From NCBI GenBank assembly GCA_964555645.1, contig CAZKTA010000010.1, positions 34,511 to 98,510 on the forward strand: DNA of 64,000 nt, read 5' to 3'. Shown in pieces: positions 1 through 9,186 of this stretch; the stretch's first letter is position 1; the number at the start of each line of letters is the position of its first letter. The translations under genes were made by a program, and so were the position numbers. The DNA comes from DTLC01 sp964555645. GTDB lineage: Bacteria; Verrucomicrobiota; Verrucomicrobiia; Limisphaerales; DTLC01. Under the pieces are notes generated by a model, which ran no database searches, was not told the DNA's origin, and saw nothing but the letters and a program-made list of their open reading frames with translations.

Positions 1-1
1 G

Positions 2-559
2 GGTGCGATATCTGACTTTCGGTCATTAGGCAGTGGGCCGCAGCCGGGCACGTATTCGAATGCACCTGCATTCCAGGCTGGTGTCCAATACACACTTCAA
101 TTCAACGTGTTGCGGTATGCGGAAAATGCAACTCGGATTACCACAAAGATAAGTGGCGGGGGAACAAACTGGACATGGTCGGTCACGGACACAACTTACG
201 CATATCCGCGCTTTGACGCGTTTGCAATTCGTCCGCCAATGCTGGAGACTTCATTTGATCAGATATTTATTCCTGAGTTTAAGGTCGAGGTGGCTGAGGT
301 GGCACTGGTGACAAGTGTGCCGCCGTTCAAGGTCACCGAGGCACGGCTCATCTCGCCTACGCAACTGAGGTTGACGTGGGAATCCGTGGCTGGTGTGCGC
401 TATGACATACTTAGTCGTGAGTCGCTCACGAGCGGTGGTTGGGTCACAAACGCGACTGTGACTGCGACTGGTCCTGTGACCTCGTACACGAACACGATCT
501 CAGGCACTCAAACTTACTTCAAGATTAGCGTGCCATTACCGCAGTTGCCACCACCATAA
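2..559 (+). CDS. C-terminal part of a large exported protein (5' end outside window)
   Basis: The frame is open from the first bases of the window, so the visible 185 residues are only the C-terminus. Residues 50-80 (GGGTNW, then TDTTYAYPRFD) match a segment near the end of the 721-residue exported protein at 40635-42800 (GGGTNW, TDSTYAYPRFD). The preceding LGSGP...PAFQ...YT region also matches, so the two are paralogues. From about residue 123 comes a beta-rich tail, LTWESVAGVRYDI...GGWVTN...TYFKISV, which resembles the C-terminal module found in five other exported proteins of this window. A strong terminator follows 32 bp after the stop. Function is unknown; a secreted or surface adhesin-like or glycan-binding role is inference. 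Confidence 0.75.
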   Translation, partial: GAISDFRSLGSGPQPGTYSNAPAFQAGVQYTLQFNVLRYAENATRITTKISGGGTNWTWSVTDTTYAYPRFDAFAIRPPMLETSFDQIFIPEFKVEVAEVALVTSVPPFKVTEARLISPTQLRLTWESVAGVRYDILSRESLTSGGWVTNATVTATGPVTSYTNTISGTQTYFKISVPLPQLPPP

Positions 560-591
560 GTTTTGGATCCAGTGGTCATTGGCTTGGGGCC

Positions 592-629
592 AAGGGCACC
601 GAAAAAATTCGGTGCCCTTTGGTTTTTCT
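592..629 (+). terminator. Rho-independent terminator
   Basis: A perfect 12-bp inverted repeat (592-603 with 608-619) has an AAAA loop and is followed by a T-rich stretch TGGTTTTTCTT. It lies just downstream of the stop codon at 559 and should end transcription of the truncated exported-protein gene. Confidence 0.85.
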
Positions 630-2155
630 TCGAGTTACACGAAATCCATAGCCCGGATATTCCGTACTCATTTCGTGTTAGCAGTCGGCTTCAGCCCGGT
701 GGACTAGAGCGCGCAATTGTGGCGAGCGGTTTTAACGGTTTTTGCTGCCGCGCTCCTAAAGCTATCCGAGGCCGCTTACGAGGTTCTTTGGCGCAAGCGT
801 TTTTTCGACATGGTTAAAACCCCAGTGCTAACAAAGGCACACGATGCTGAATGTGAAATATTCGGTTTAGGGACTTATACAAACGGCACACGTAATGTGT
901 GAGATGTGTGGTAGGCTTTTAATTCGAGTCAGTTCAATGCCGAAAAAACCAAGTTCAATTTGTGTGGTACAATGTCCCAGCCCGACGGAACGGCGCACTC
1001 ACGACACGAGCTATAGCTCAAAAAGTTCACATTGCTGTTCCAACGCCACGCTGCAAGCCCCGAATGTTTATCGGGGCAGGTTTTGGCCGCGCCACCATTT
1101 CTGGAATTCTAGGAGCCACCCGGTAATTCAGATCTACAATGCATGCATGAGCCTGCTTACCCGTAGTTCTTCAGATGTAAGCGTGCGGCTTTTTTCAGTC
1201 CCACCGCATGCGGATTGTGGACTGCAAATATGCGCTTGCCGGTTTGGACTTGCCACCCTGGACGGAAAATTCGGGGGTGCAATTGTGACACAACGCGCCT
1301 TTCCAACCCGCAAAAGGTTAGGGTGGGGAACAAGACAATTCCAAGCAAATCTACGTAGGCATTTGTTCCCGAGTGTCTTCCGGGCATGCAAGCAGTGTCC
1401 ACTGCGCGAATCATATTGGTGGGACGGCTTCTGTGCTGTCCGGTTTGGCTAAAGGAACAATTTTCACGCCGGCAGTTTGGCCCAGGTTTGAACCAAGCCG
1501 ACCCACGTTTGGCGCCAAATGAAGCGGCAACCAGCTACTGTGGGGCGGTCACGTACCTTTGGCACGTTGTGTTTGGCGTCTCGCTGAACATGTGCCCAAA
1601 CCAGAATGACGCATTCGGTCACATACTGTACGATTTATTGCATCAAAACGTTGGCAGAGCAGCACCCTTAAATGGCTTTTTCGGACGCATTGCGCCATGC
1701 GTCGAGTAATGAGTTTCGGCAGAAAAAAACATTCCGTTCTCCAATCAGAAGGACATGCTCTGTCCTGAAAATGCTCCGGACAGCGTCGTGACCGGAAAAC
1801 TGCCTGTTTTTGGTAGGGTCTCGCACGTCCACAGAATAAAGCTGACTGCACCTGGGCTCTATCATGCAACATGATGCGGGTAGCGAATTGATTTTTGCCC
1901 ACTGCCGCCCATCGAGGTCTAGACCATATGCATTTCTGGGGTTTTATTTGTCCAACTAGACATGCACGCTCAGGGGGCAATGCGTCTCTGCCACAAAAAA
2001 ACAACGTGTGCACGTATCAGCTCCGAAAGTTAAAGCATTGTGGAACCGGCTGTCTCTACGCCCGAAACCGTACTCACAAAAGCAAACGCGCCTTTTACCA
2101 GGCGCGTGCTTGAAGAATAACTTGACCAGCGCTGTGGTGGCTGAGCTGCGCCGGG
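630..2155. other. About 1.5 kb without a convincing gene
   Basis: Open frames on both strands here (the longest about 185 codons) have incoherent composition, no recognisable domain, and overlap each other. The only structure seen is a 7-bp stem (1057-1063 with 1071-1077) followed by AGGTTTTGG, a weak terminator-like hairpin. The stretch may be decayed coding DNA or a long intergenic region between two transcription units that run toward it. Confidence 0.55.
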
Positions 2156-3034
2156 TCATGGGCGCCACAGGGACATCACGTACCTGAAATTGCTCGGGTT
2201 GTTACCAATATAGTCTGGGTCAGAACTGCGCTTCCAGAGGTTGATGTCAAAAGCAGCAGGTAATTCGCGTGAGCTTTGGTACGCTACGTGTGTATCGCCG
2301 AACATGGCGTGCAAACCGGGGGCGCCCTTGTTCTTGTGCGGCAAGGCTTCAAGGTTCTGAATGAGGTCTGTCAAAATGCTGCGTTTCTGGTCAAGATCGG
2401 CAAGTCTAACTGCTGGTCTGGGTGCCAGTCTACCTCCACCGATGCTTTGCAGTGTCTTGCTTTGTGGATAGTAATTAAATCCGGTCCTGACCTTGTCGTC
2501 CCCTGTACCTGCCGGTGTAGATGGCCAAGGAAAAGAGGTTGCGTAGTACTCATAGGTGCGAATGACGTCTGTTTTCTTGCCGCTTGGGCAATAGAAAACT
2601 TTCGGGTCTGGACACAGCTTGTGTTCAAATAACAGTCCCAAATTCCATGGTCCAGCTTGCGGACAACAACCGCAACCGGTTTGGCCGCTACCCAAGATTT
2701 GGCTTGTACCGGGTTGTACACGATAAGCTTCGTATGTGCGCCATGGATTTGCTGAGCTGTTATTTAGGACAAGCTCACCCCAGTGATTTCGCATCAACTC
2801 GTTAAACTGAGACGAATACATTGTCCAACCTATGCCTATTTGGTGCATGTTGCTCATGCAAGCAGCACGCAGCGCACGCTCCTTAGCAGCCGATAAAACT
2901 GGCAAAAGCAATGCAGCCAAAATTGCAATTATCGCAATCACAACCAACAGCTCGATTAATGTGAAGCCTGGTTTTGCGCCCGGTTTCAATTTCCGGTTAA
3001 GCGGTTGGCCTTTGGCGATGTTGAAAATGCGCAT
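2156..3034 (-). CDS. Pseudopilin-like exported protein (prepilin N-terminal domain)
   Basis: The 292-residue protein starts with a short basic leader followed by a class III signal: the cleavage site is G23/F24 in PGFTLIE, with the conserved Glu at +5 (E28) and then a hydrophobic helix [17 protein letters not shown]. It continues [21 protein letters not shown], a pattern typical of the many pseudopilin-like proteins of Verrucomicrobia and Planctomycetes. The start chosen is ATG at 3034, with AAAGGA 8 bases upstream; a TTG two codons earlier is less likely. The C-terminal half has cysteine motifs ([17 protein letters not shown]) and ends [10 protein letters not shown]. The paralogue at 42853-43695 ends [10 protein letters not shown]. 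Known role of the N-terminal domain: processing by prepilin peptidase and assembly with type II secretion or pilus machinery. The individual function is unknown. Confidence 0.85.
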   Translation of the reverse strand: MRIFNIAKGQPLNRKLKPGAKPGFTLIELLVVIAIIAILAALLLPVLSAAKERALRAACMSNMHQIGIGWTMYSSQFNELMRNHWGELVLNNSSANPWRTYEAYRVQPGTSQILGSGQTGCGCCPQAGPWNLGLLFEHKLCPDPKVFYCPSGKKTDVIRTYEYYATSFPWPSTPAGTGDDKVRTGFNYYPQSKTLQSIGGGRLAPRPAVRLADLDQKRSILTDLIQNLEALPHKNKGAPGLHAMFGDTHVAYQSSRELPAAFDINLWKRSSDPDYIGNNPSNFRYVMSLWRP

Positions 3035-3315
3035 TGTCAAGGTCCTTTGTCTTTATTGTACCACTTAAAACTAGCACGTGCGTTGGCTGCGCTACAACAT
3101 GGCGTTTTTGCACTTTAGCATGAAAAAAGTGCACCGGCCCTGGGAACGTGTTGAACCGCCAACGTAAAGGCTATCGGCACTAAAATGTCAGACGCTCGAG
3201 ATGTTGAAGCAATTGGGCTCCGGTTAACTCCCAAAAAAGTGCTGGCTAAGGTGGGTCGCACCTGATGAACAAAGCCTTCGGCTCATGCTTTCACCGGCAC
3301 GCACCTAGCCGGTAG
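3035..3315. other. Intergenic region upstream of the pseudopilin gene
   Basis: 281 bp between two minus-strand genes. It holds an imperfect hairpin near 3291-3312 (ACCGGC and GCCGGT arms) just past the GH28 stop codon, without a T-run. The promoter of the pseudopilin gene presumably lies in the part nearest 3035. No other feature is seen. Confidence 0.4.
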
Positions 3316-4761
3316 TTAATTCAGCGCGGCACCTTTGGTGTTGATGATGTACACATGCGTTGCATTTGTGATTATGCTGGGGTTTGGCGCAGACTCAAAA
3401 GCACAGTTTGCAATTGTAACTGACTTGATCTTTCCAGTTTCGGAATGGCCCTCGATAAAAATTGCACGGCGGAGTAACCGTTCGAATGTCGAGTTGCGAA
3501 TGTCAATGTTGCGGACAACAGGCATATAATCGCCTTCACGCGCGCCACCACTACCGTAACGCATCGTCATGTGGATACCGACCTTTGCGGTTTTGACAGT
3601 GCAATTGCGCAGGTAACAGTTCTCGATGTAACCGCCTCGGGCCGGATTGGTTTTGAATCGCATTGCCATGTCGAGGTTTGGGCTGTCGAACCTGCAGTTC
3701 TCAGCAAACACATTTCGCACGCCACCTGCGGTTTCACTGCCGACGGTCACGCCGCCATGACCGTCCTTGAATATGCAGTTGCGGATGACGATGTTTTGGC
3801 TGGGGATACCAACCCTGCGTCCGTCATGGTCGCGGCCCGACTTGACCGCAATGCAATCGTCGCCGTTGCTGAAGTAGCAGTTCTCAATCAGCACGTCCAT
3901 GCATGAGTCGGGGTTACACCCGTCCGTGTTGGGGCCGGTGGCTTCCACTGTCACAAGGCGCACCGTCACATTCGTGCAATAGACAGGATTGATTACCCAC
4001 ATCGGTGAACCAAGGATTTTGATGCCTTCGATCAGAACATTTTTGCACCGCACAAATTGAATGAAGTTCGGCCGTAACAGGTGCCCTGGGCCGAAAACAC
4101 GCTCTGTTACAGGCGCGTTGGTGCGCGCCAACTCGGCCAAAAGCAGGTTGTCTGGGCGGCCAAACCGTGCCCATTGGTGCCAGACTGCAGCACTGGCACG
4201 CGCATCGAGTGTGCCGCGACCAGTCAGCGCTACGTTTTGTTGCTCGAAAGCGTAAATGAACGGCGAAAAATTCATCAGTTCAACGCCTTCGTACCGGGCA
4301 AACACAACAGGCAAATATTTGTTGGTGTCGGCGCTGAACAAGATCGTACCGTGTTCAGTCACATGCAGGTTAACGCAGCTTTTGAGGTGTATTGCACCAG
4401 TGAGGTATGTGCCAGTCGGTACAACAACCCTACCGCCACCGGCCTTGTTGCAAGCGTCAATGGCAGCCTTAAATGCGGCTGTACAGTCGGTTTGGCCGTC
4501 GCCAATAGCACCAAAGTCACGTATGTCGAATTCGCGCTTGGGAAACTTCGGCGGGACTATACGTTTCAAAATCCGGGGTACTTCTGCCCAGGCGCGTTGT
4601 GCAGCGCGTGTAGCAGCCGTTATCTGGGCTTGGTTCGGTTGAGTGATTACATCCTCAGCACGGACCTGAAGAGCAGTTTGCGAGCAGACACGGCTCGGTT
4701 GCTGAGCTGATACTACGACTGCAGTTACCAGAACAGCGCGAATGAATTGATGTCTCGTCAT
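3316..4761 (-). CDS. Glycoside hydrolase family 28 (polygalacturonase-type), exported
   Basis: This 481-residue protein has a signal peptide (about residues 1-28), then the pectate-lyase-superfamily entry motif FDIRDFGAIGDGQTDCTAAF near residue 78, then a right-handed parallel beta-helix. The four GH28 signatures are all present: NTDG (278-281), GDDC (300-303), GHGG (334-337) and RFK (368-370). The inferred catalytic aspartates are D280, D301 and D302, with H335, R368 and K370 in the substrate site. The family hydrolyses alpha-1,4-galacturonosyl links of pectin or related rhamnogalacturonans; the exact substrate cannot be read from sequence. It lacks the C-terminal module seen on other exported proteins here. 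The pseudopilin-like gene follows it on the same strand. Confidence 0.93.
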   Translation of the reverse strand: MTRHQFIRAVLVTAVVVSAQQPSRVCSQTALQVRAEDVITQPNQAQITAATRAAQRAWAEVPRILKRIVPPKFPKREFDIRDFGAIGDGQTDCTAAFKAAIDACNKAGGGRVVVPTGTYLTGAIHLKSCVNLHVTEHGTILFSADTNKYLPVVFARYEGVELMNFSPFIYAFEQQNVALTGRGTLDARASAAVWHQWARFGRPDNLLLAELARTNAPVTERVFGPGHLLRPNFIQFVRCKNVLIEGIKILGSPMWVINPVYCTNVTVRLVTVEATGPNTDGCNPDSCMDVLIENCYFSNGDDCIAVKSGRDHDGRRVGIPSQNIVIRNCIFKDGHGGVTVGSETAGGVRNVFAENCRFDSPNLDMAMRFKTNPARGGYIENCYLRNCTVKTAKVGIHMTMRYGSGGAREGDYMPVVRNIDIRNSTFERLLRRAIFIEGHSETGKIKSVTIANCAFESAPNPSIITNATHVYIINTKGAALN

Positions 4762-4937
4762 GAGTTAAACCGTAAACCACACATTGCACAATACAATGCT
4801 AACTTTTTAACCCCGCCTAGGCTTGGGGGCACTGAACAGTCTGCGAACCACTGTCTGTTTAGCTGGAATGTTCCAGGGCTGCTGCCGATCAAATTACGAT
4901 GAAATATCTGGGCAAAATAGGATGACCGTGTGAGATA

Positions 4938-6098
4938 CTAACTGCTGCCGCTGCCAAATCCAGCTCCTAAAACGGCGTCAACGACCCGCTCGACAGTTAT
5001 GTTTTTCATGCACCTATGGTCGATTGGGCATGTACGCCTGAAACAGGGCGCACACCCAACAGCCGACATCAGAAAACGATGCCGATTATCGCCCGGCAAA
5101 CCCGGCCCGGTCAGCCCCGGGTCGGTACTGCCGAATGGAACAACCACAGGCGTGCCAACTGCCGCAGCAACGTGTGCAGCGCCGCTGTCGTTGGAAAGCA
5201 ACACCCGGCACAAAGTAAGCCCTGCAATTAGCTCGGTCAAACTTGTGCGGCCGCACAAGTTAATCGCTGTTGGCACTGCCATCGCAATTTCATTGGCGAT
5301 ATGGGCATCAAGTGCCCCACCGAAGATCAACCATCTACACCCGGTCAGATTGCTGATCTCATTTGCCGCAGCAGCGAACTTCTCTGCTGGCCAGCGTTTT
5401 GCCGGGCCGTACTCAGCGCCGGGCGCAAGCGCAGCCAGAGTCGCGCTGGGCGCCAGAGCTGTGCCGGGCCGAACAAGAAACCGTTTTGCAAAAGCTTCTT
5501 TTTCGGTTTCTGGCACAACCAAAATTGGTGCTACAGGCTCAGTTTTCGTCCCTAAATAGCCCATCAGGTGTAGGTAATCATGAACCTGGTGCGCTGCAGT
5601 GGGCTGGCTGGACCCAGCACGATCGCCAGCGGGTTGTGCGAGCAGCCTTTTTATTTGCCGCACCGGCCGTTTTCGAACCTGATAGGCGTCGGGACGCGGT
5701 TCTACACGGTCCGTTAAAAACAAATTGCGCCATGGCCGCGCGTAACCTATGCGGATTGGAATGCCAGCCAACCACACCTCCAGAGCCGACCTGGGCGAGT
5801 TCGGTAACACAACTGCAATGTCGAATCGTTCTAACCGTAACCTGCGCGCAACTGTAAATAGGCCATCGCCATGATTAAACTGCACCACATGATTCACTGC
5901 CGGTTGATGCGTCCAAAGCTCGACCAGCTTGGCATGCGCAAGCACGGCCACGTAGCTTTGCGCAAATGCTTCCCGTAACCGTGCAATAGCCGGCATGCTC
6001 ATGACTGCGTCCCCCAACCAGTTGACGCCGCGGACCAAAATTCGATGCGGTTTGTCTGGGGCGAATCTGAGCTGCGCCACTGTCCTATGAGTATGCAT
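4938..6098 (-). CDS. waaF: Lipopolysaccharide heptosyltransferase II (GT9 family)
   Basis: This 386-residue GT9 glycosyltransferase has the N-terminal motif ILVRGVNWLGDAVMSMPA and the C-terminal nucleotide-sugar region LLSNDSGAAHVAAAVGTP, both diagnostic of WaaF-type enzymes. Known reaction: transfer of the second heptose from ADP-heptose onto the LPS inner core at the cytoplasmic face. The open frame extends 49 codons further upstream, but that part overlaps the acyltransferase gene and looks non-native. The ATG at 6098 begins a single base after the upstream TAA, which supports co-translation. It is the last gene of the lpxK-acyltransferase-waaF run. The cysteine-containing segment GCAPCFRRTCPIDHRC near the C-terminus is also typical of the family. 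Confidence 0.9.
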   Translation of the reverse strand: MHTHRTVAQLRFAPDKPHRILVRGVNWLGDAVMSMPAIARLREAFAQSYVAVLAHAKLVELWTHQPAVNHVVQFNHGDGLFTVARRLRLERFDIAVVLPNSPRSALEVWLAGIPIRIGYARPWRNLFLTDRVEPRPDAYQVRKRPVRQIKRLLAQPAGDRAGSSQPTAAHQVHDYLHLMGYLGTKTEPVAPILVVPETEKEAFAKRFLVRPGTALAPSATLAALAPGAEYGPAKRWPAEKFAAAANEISNLTGCRWLIFGGALDAHIANEIAMAVPTAINLCGRTSLTELIAGLTLCRVLLSNDSGAAHVAAAVGTPVVVPFGSTDPGLTGPGLPGDNRHRFLMSAVGCAPCFRRTCPIDHRCMKNITVERVVDAVLGAGFGSGSS

Positions 6099-6099
6099 G

Positions 6100-7035
6100 T
6101 TATTTTGGTGCTGGTTGTTGCGCAGGTTCAGCTCGTTTGTGGGCAACGAACCGACGCGCGCGTCCCGTTGTTTTCCAACGGTTGTGCACCCAGAACCAGT
6201 TCGCAGGGTCACGTCGTACCGCAGCCTCAAAAGCGCGATTGACATCCAGCATTATCACGTCAGGCGTACGCGCTTTACCCTCTTGACGCACAGGGATTTC
6301 GTCGCCGGCTTCGAGTCGCCACCTGGCCAACCCGACCCGGTAACAATAAGCCGTAAGTAACCGGCAATTGTATTTTAGTGCAAAAATTGCCGGCGCAGGC
6401 GAAGTCGAACAGTCACGACCCAGAAATGGAAGCCGAAGCCCTGACTGGCCTGCGTGTTGGTCGGCAAGCAAACCAAGAATGATATTACCCTGACGCATAA
6501 GTGCGCGCAATTGGCCGCCCTGCGTGCGGCGCTCGAAAAATAAACAGCCTGATTGCGCCCGGAGTTGTTGGAGCAACTTGGTTAAGCCGGGCTGGCGCAA
6601 TGCGCGATATGTTGTGGCGCATTTGTATCCGTGCACAACTTCGCTAAACCGCGCGTAAAGCTCGAAGTTACCAAAATGACCAATTGCAACTACAACACTG
6701 CGCGGAGGTTGATTAGGTGGCACAAGCTTTTCACCGCCAACAATTTCGACGTACTGGCGCAGCTCTTCCCAACGCATTGATGCTGTTTTAACTGCGCAAG
6801 CGAAGTTTTCTCCTATCCGGCGGAAGTTCTCGCGCGCAAGCGCACGAATCTGCACACCTGAAAGCTCGTTACCAAAGCTCGCGGTCAGATTTGCGAGTGC
6901 AACCTTGCGATGCCGATTGTCAAACCAGTAACAGATCTGGCCACAGGCACGCCCGATCCGTGCAACCACCCGCAACGGCAATGCCTGTATCGCACGCACC
7001 AACACAAGCCCGGCGTAATAAAGCACTCCCTGCAT
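6100..7035 (-). CDS. lpxL: Lipid A biosynthesis acyltransferase (LpxL/HtrB family)
   Basis: The gene encodes a 311-residue membrane-associated acyltransferase. The hallmark is the HxxxxE-type motif in AIGHFGNFELYARF, followed by the blocks LADQHAGQSGLRLPFLG and NWFWVHNRWK, both characteristic of lipid A late acyltransferases. Known role: adding a secondary acyl chain from acyl-ACP to the lipid A precursor. The start is set at ATG 7035 (MQGVLYYAGLVLVRA), 4 bp after the lpxK stop codon. The longer frame to 7086 would overlap lpxK and has no family resemblance. It is followed one base after its stop by waaF, so the three envelope genes are probably one operon. Which acyl position it serves cannot be told from sequence. 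Confidence 0.88.
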   Translation of the reverse strand: MQGVLYYAGLVLVRAIQALPLRVVARIGRACGQICYWFDNRHRKVALANLTASFGNELSGVQIRALARENFRRIGENFACAVKTASMRWEELRQYVEIVGGEKLVPPNQPPRSVVVAIGHFGNFELYARFSEVVHGYKCATTYRALRQPGLTKLLQQLRAQSGCLFFERRTQGGQLRALMRQGNIILGLLADQHAGQSGLRLPFLGRDCSTSPAPAIFALKYNCRLLTAYCYRVGLARWRLEAGDEIPVRQEGKARTPDVIMLDVNRAFEAAVRRDPANWFWVHNRWKTTGRARRFVAHKRAEPAQQPAPK

Positions 7036-7039
7036 ACGG

Positions 7040-8212
7040 TCACTTGAAACAAATCCTGCGCACGCAATCCTGAAAGTCGGCGGCACCGCTTATTATCTTG
7101 ATTTCGACCCGCAGGAAGTAAATCGGTAGATCACGCCTGTCGAGCTTTGGGAACCTGACGGCATCTTTTTGTGTGGTGATGATCGCAGTAGCCTGACGTT
7201 TTTTGCTTCGATTGATGACGTTGATGATTTCCTGCTGAGTGAACCTGTGATGATCAGCGAATCGTTTTGCGTAAACAAGTTTCGCGCCGAGAGCCACCAA
7301 GCTTTCCTCGAAACTTTGCGGCTGCGCAATGCCGCTGAGAGCCGCCACGTTCCGGTCCTTCAAGTAATCTAGCCCGACGCGCTGCCCGGTAAACACATCT
7401 TCCAAGTACAACGGATGATGTACGCACTCGATTATGCTCGCCTTCGGATTTAGCTCGGCTAGCAGTTTGCGCAGCTCAGCGGTGTTGCCATTGCTTTTTG
7501 TGATGAAAATAGTGTTGGCGCGGTTCAGCCTCGATGGTGGCTCGCGCAAAGTGCCGCGCGGCAACAATCTGCCGTTACCAAACGGCTCCTGACAATCCAC
7601 AAGCACAATGTCCTGACGCCGCCCGCGCAACTTCCAATACTGAAAACCGTCATCCAAAAGCAGGGTGTCACATCCGAATTTTTCAATCGCGAACCGGCCG
7701 CTCTTGACGCGGTCTTTGTCAACCAAAACAACCACATCACGCAGGTTCGACGCCAACATGTAGGGTTCGTCTCCCGCCATCTCCGAATCCAGCAACAACG
7801 ACTTGCCGTCAGACACAATTCGAGGTGGTGTTGTATCATCCCGGAAAAGGACTTTGTTGAGCAGCCACTGGTGGAACGGCGGCGGTTTGGCCCTGTAACC
7901 ACGAGACAGTATAGCAACCTTCCGGCCCTGGTCCTGGAGCGCCCGCGCGAACTTTTCGACAACTGGCGTTTTGCCTGTGCCACCCACCGTGAGATTGCCT
8001 ATTGCAATAACCTGCACGCCAAGTGTTGTGTCGCGAAACAGGCGCACTTCGTAAAGGAACCGGCGCACTGCGACTGCAAGCTGAAACAATTTTGAGCAAC
8101 CGTGCAGCAAGACCCTTACAACAGCAGCAAGCTTGTCGCGCCGTTGCTCGGTAATGACCTCAACGACAAATGTCTCAACCGACTCAGCCCATGCACGCAG
8201 TCGTTCCCACAT
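7040..8212 (-). CDS. lpxK: Tetraacyldisaccharide 4'-kinase
   Basis: The 390-residue protein carries the P-loop GNLTVGGTGKT at residues 72-82 and the downstream blocks GYRAKPP, DEPYMLA and DTLLLDDGFQYWKL typical of LpxK. Known reaction: ATP-dependent phosphorylation at the 4' position of the lipid A disaccharide at the inner membrane, giving lipid IVA. It is first of a tightly spaced set (lpxK, acyltransferase, waaF), so it is placed directly before the acylation step of the same pathway. The N-terminal 60 residues contain a hydrophobic segment matching the usual membrane anchor. Length fits the family (about 330-390). Confidence 0.92.
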   Translation of the reverse strand: MWERLRAWAESVETFVVEVITEQRRDKLAAVVRVLLHGCSKLFQLAVAVRRFLYEVRLFRDTTLGVQVIAIGNLTVGGTGKTPVVEKFARALQDQGRKVAILSRGYRAKPPPFHQWLLNKVLFRDDTTPPRIVSDGKSLLLDSEMAGDEPYMLASNLRDVVVLVDKDRVKSGRFAIEKFGCDTLLLDDGFQYWKLRGRRQDIVLVDCQEPFGNGRLLPRGTLREPPSRLNRANTIFITKSNGNTAELRKLLAELNPKASIIECVHHPLYLEDVFTGQRVGLDYLKDRNVAALSGIAQPQSFEESLVALGAKLVYAKRFADHHRFTQQEIINVINRSKKRQATAIITTQKDAVRFPKLDRRDLPIYFLRVEIKIISGAADFQDCVRRICFK

Positions 8213-8314
8213 GCCAGCTCAAAGTGCCAGGTTATCGGGAGCCAAGCAAGCGCACTCAACAAAGATGTTGCATGCTGCAAAAGGCTGCTTTTGAAAAACC
8301 GGTTGCGGGTTGGT

Positions 8315-9016
8315 TCAGTCTGGCTCCCCTCCGTTGATGCAGACCAGACCATGTGCAATTGCGACCTTAGTAAGCCCTGCTGCGTTGTGCACTTGCAACT
8401 TGCGCATGATGCGTTCGCGGTGTGTCTCAACGGTGCGCACGCTCAGGTTAAGTGCACGTGCGACGTCCTTGTTCGAACAACCCTCAGCAATAAGCTTCAA
8501 AACCTCGCGTTCGCGGTCGGTCAACTTTTCGATCGGCGACGGTGTGACCCGACCGCCTGTGGTTACGTATTGCTGCAATGCCATCTTTGCTACATCCGGA
8601 CTGAACGAGACATCGCCAGCATAAACCGATTCAATCGCATTTATGATTTCGTCCGGTGAAGAGTCCTTAAGCAGGTAACCGCGAATGCCGGCCTGTACAA
8701 GGCGCTGGAGCGTCTCGACGTTCCGCCGCATGGTCAGCACAACAACCTTGGTGTTTGGCGATTCCCTTTTGAGCTGTTCGGTCACTGCCACACCGTCCAT
8801 ATCGGGCAACCCGACGTCCAACAACACAATATCCGGATTCAGCTCCTTGGCTTTGCGCAATGCTTCACGGCCATCGGACGCCTCGCCAACAACTTCGAGA
8901 TGTTTATATTTGCACAGGCAGGCTTCGATGCCCCTTCTAACCACGGGGTGATCATCTGCCAACAACAACCTTATCTTCCTTGCCGACTGATCGGCTGAAT
9001 CTGTCTTCCGGGCCAT
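8315..9016 (-). CDS. NarL/FixJ-type response regulator
   Basis: The 233-residue two-domain protein starts with a receiver domain (LLLADDHP, phospho-acceptor D67 in VLLDVGLPD, switch Thr in VVLTMRR, Lys in YLLKDSS). It is followed by a LuxR-type helix-turn-helix (LTDREREVLKLIAEG, NKDVARALNLSVRTVETHRERI). It therefore regulates transcription when phosphorylated by a partner kinase. No kinase gene is adjacent. The gene sits between the LptG-like permease and lpxK on the same strand, so a link to envelope status is possible but unproven. ATG 9016 was chosen because the 30 extra upstream codons (MRFRKRRAMHK...) have no family resemblance. Confidence 0.88.
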   Translation of the reverse strand: MARKTDSADQSARKIRLLLADDHPVVRRGIEACLCKYKHLEVVGEASDGREALRKAKELNPDIVLLDVGLPDMDGVAVTEQLKRESPNTKVVVLTMRRNVETLQRLVQAGIRGYLLKDSSPDEIINAIESVYAGDVSFSPDVAKMALQQYVTTGGRVTPSPIEKLTDREREVLKLIAEGCSNKDVARALNLSVRTVETHRERIMRKLQVHNAAGLTKVAIAHGLVCINGGEPD

Positions 9017-9186
9017 AAGGCAAGTCACGCACGTACAACGTGCATCGTTATTTATATTTTTGCAAGCGGCAAATTTATGCATTGCACGCCTTTTCCGAAA
9101 ACGCACCCGCTCGCCACATTCTGGTGGCGCGCATTCGCAAACAGTGCGCGCCGCTATGCTGGTCCGATTTACATGCGTTTGGGGCG

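Noticed and set aside
895..1452. 185-codon plus-strand frame
   Set aside because: Cys/Arg/Ser-rich with no coherent secondary-structure pattern, overlaps frames on the other strand, and has no recognisable motif.
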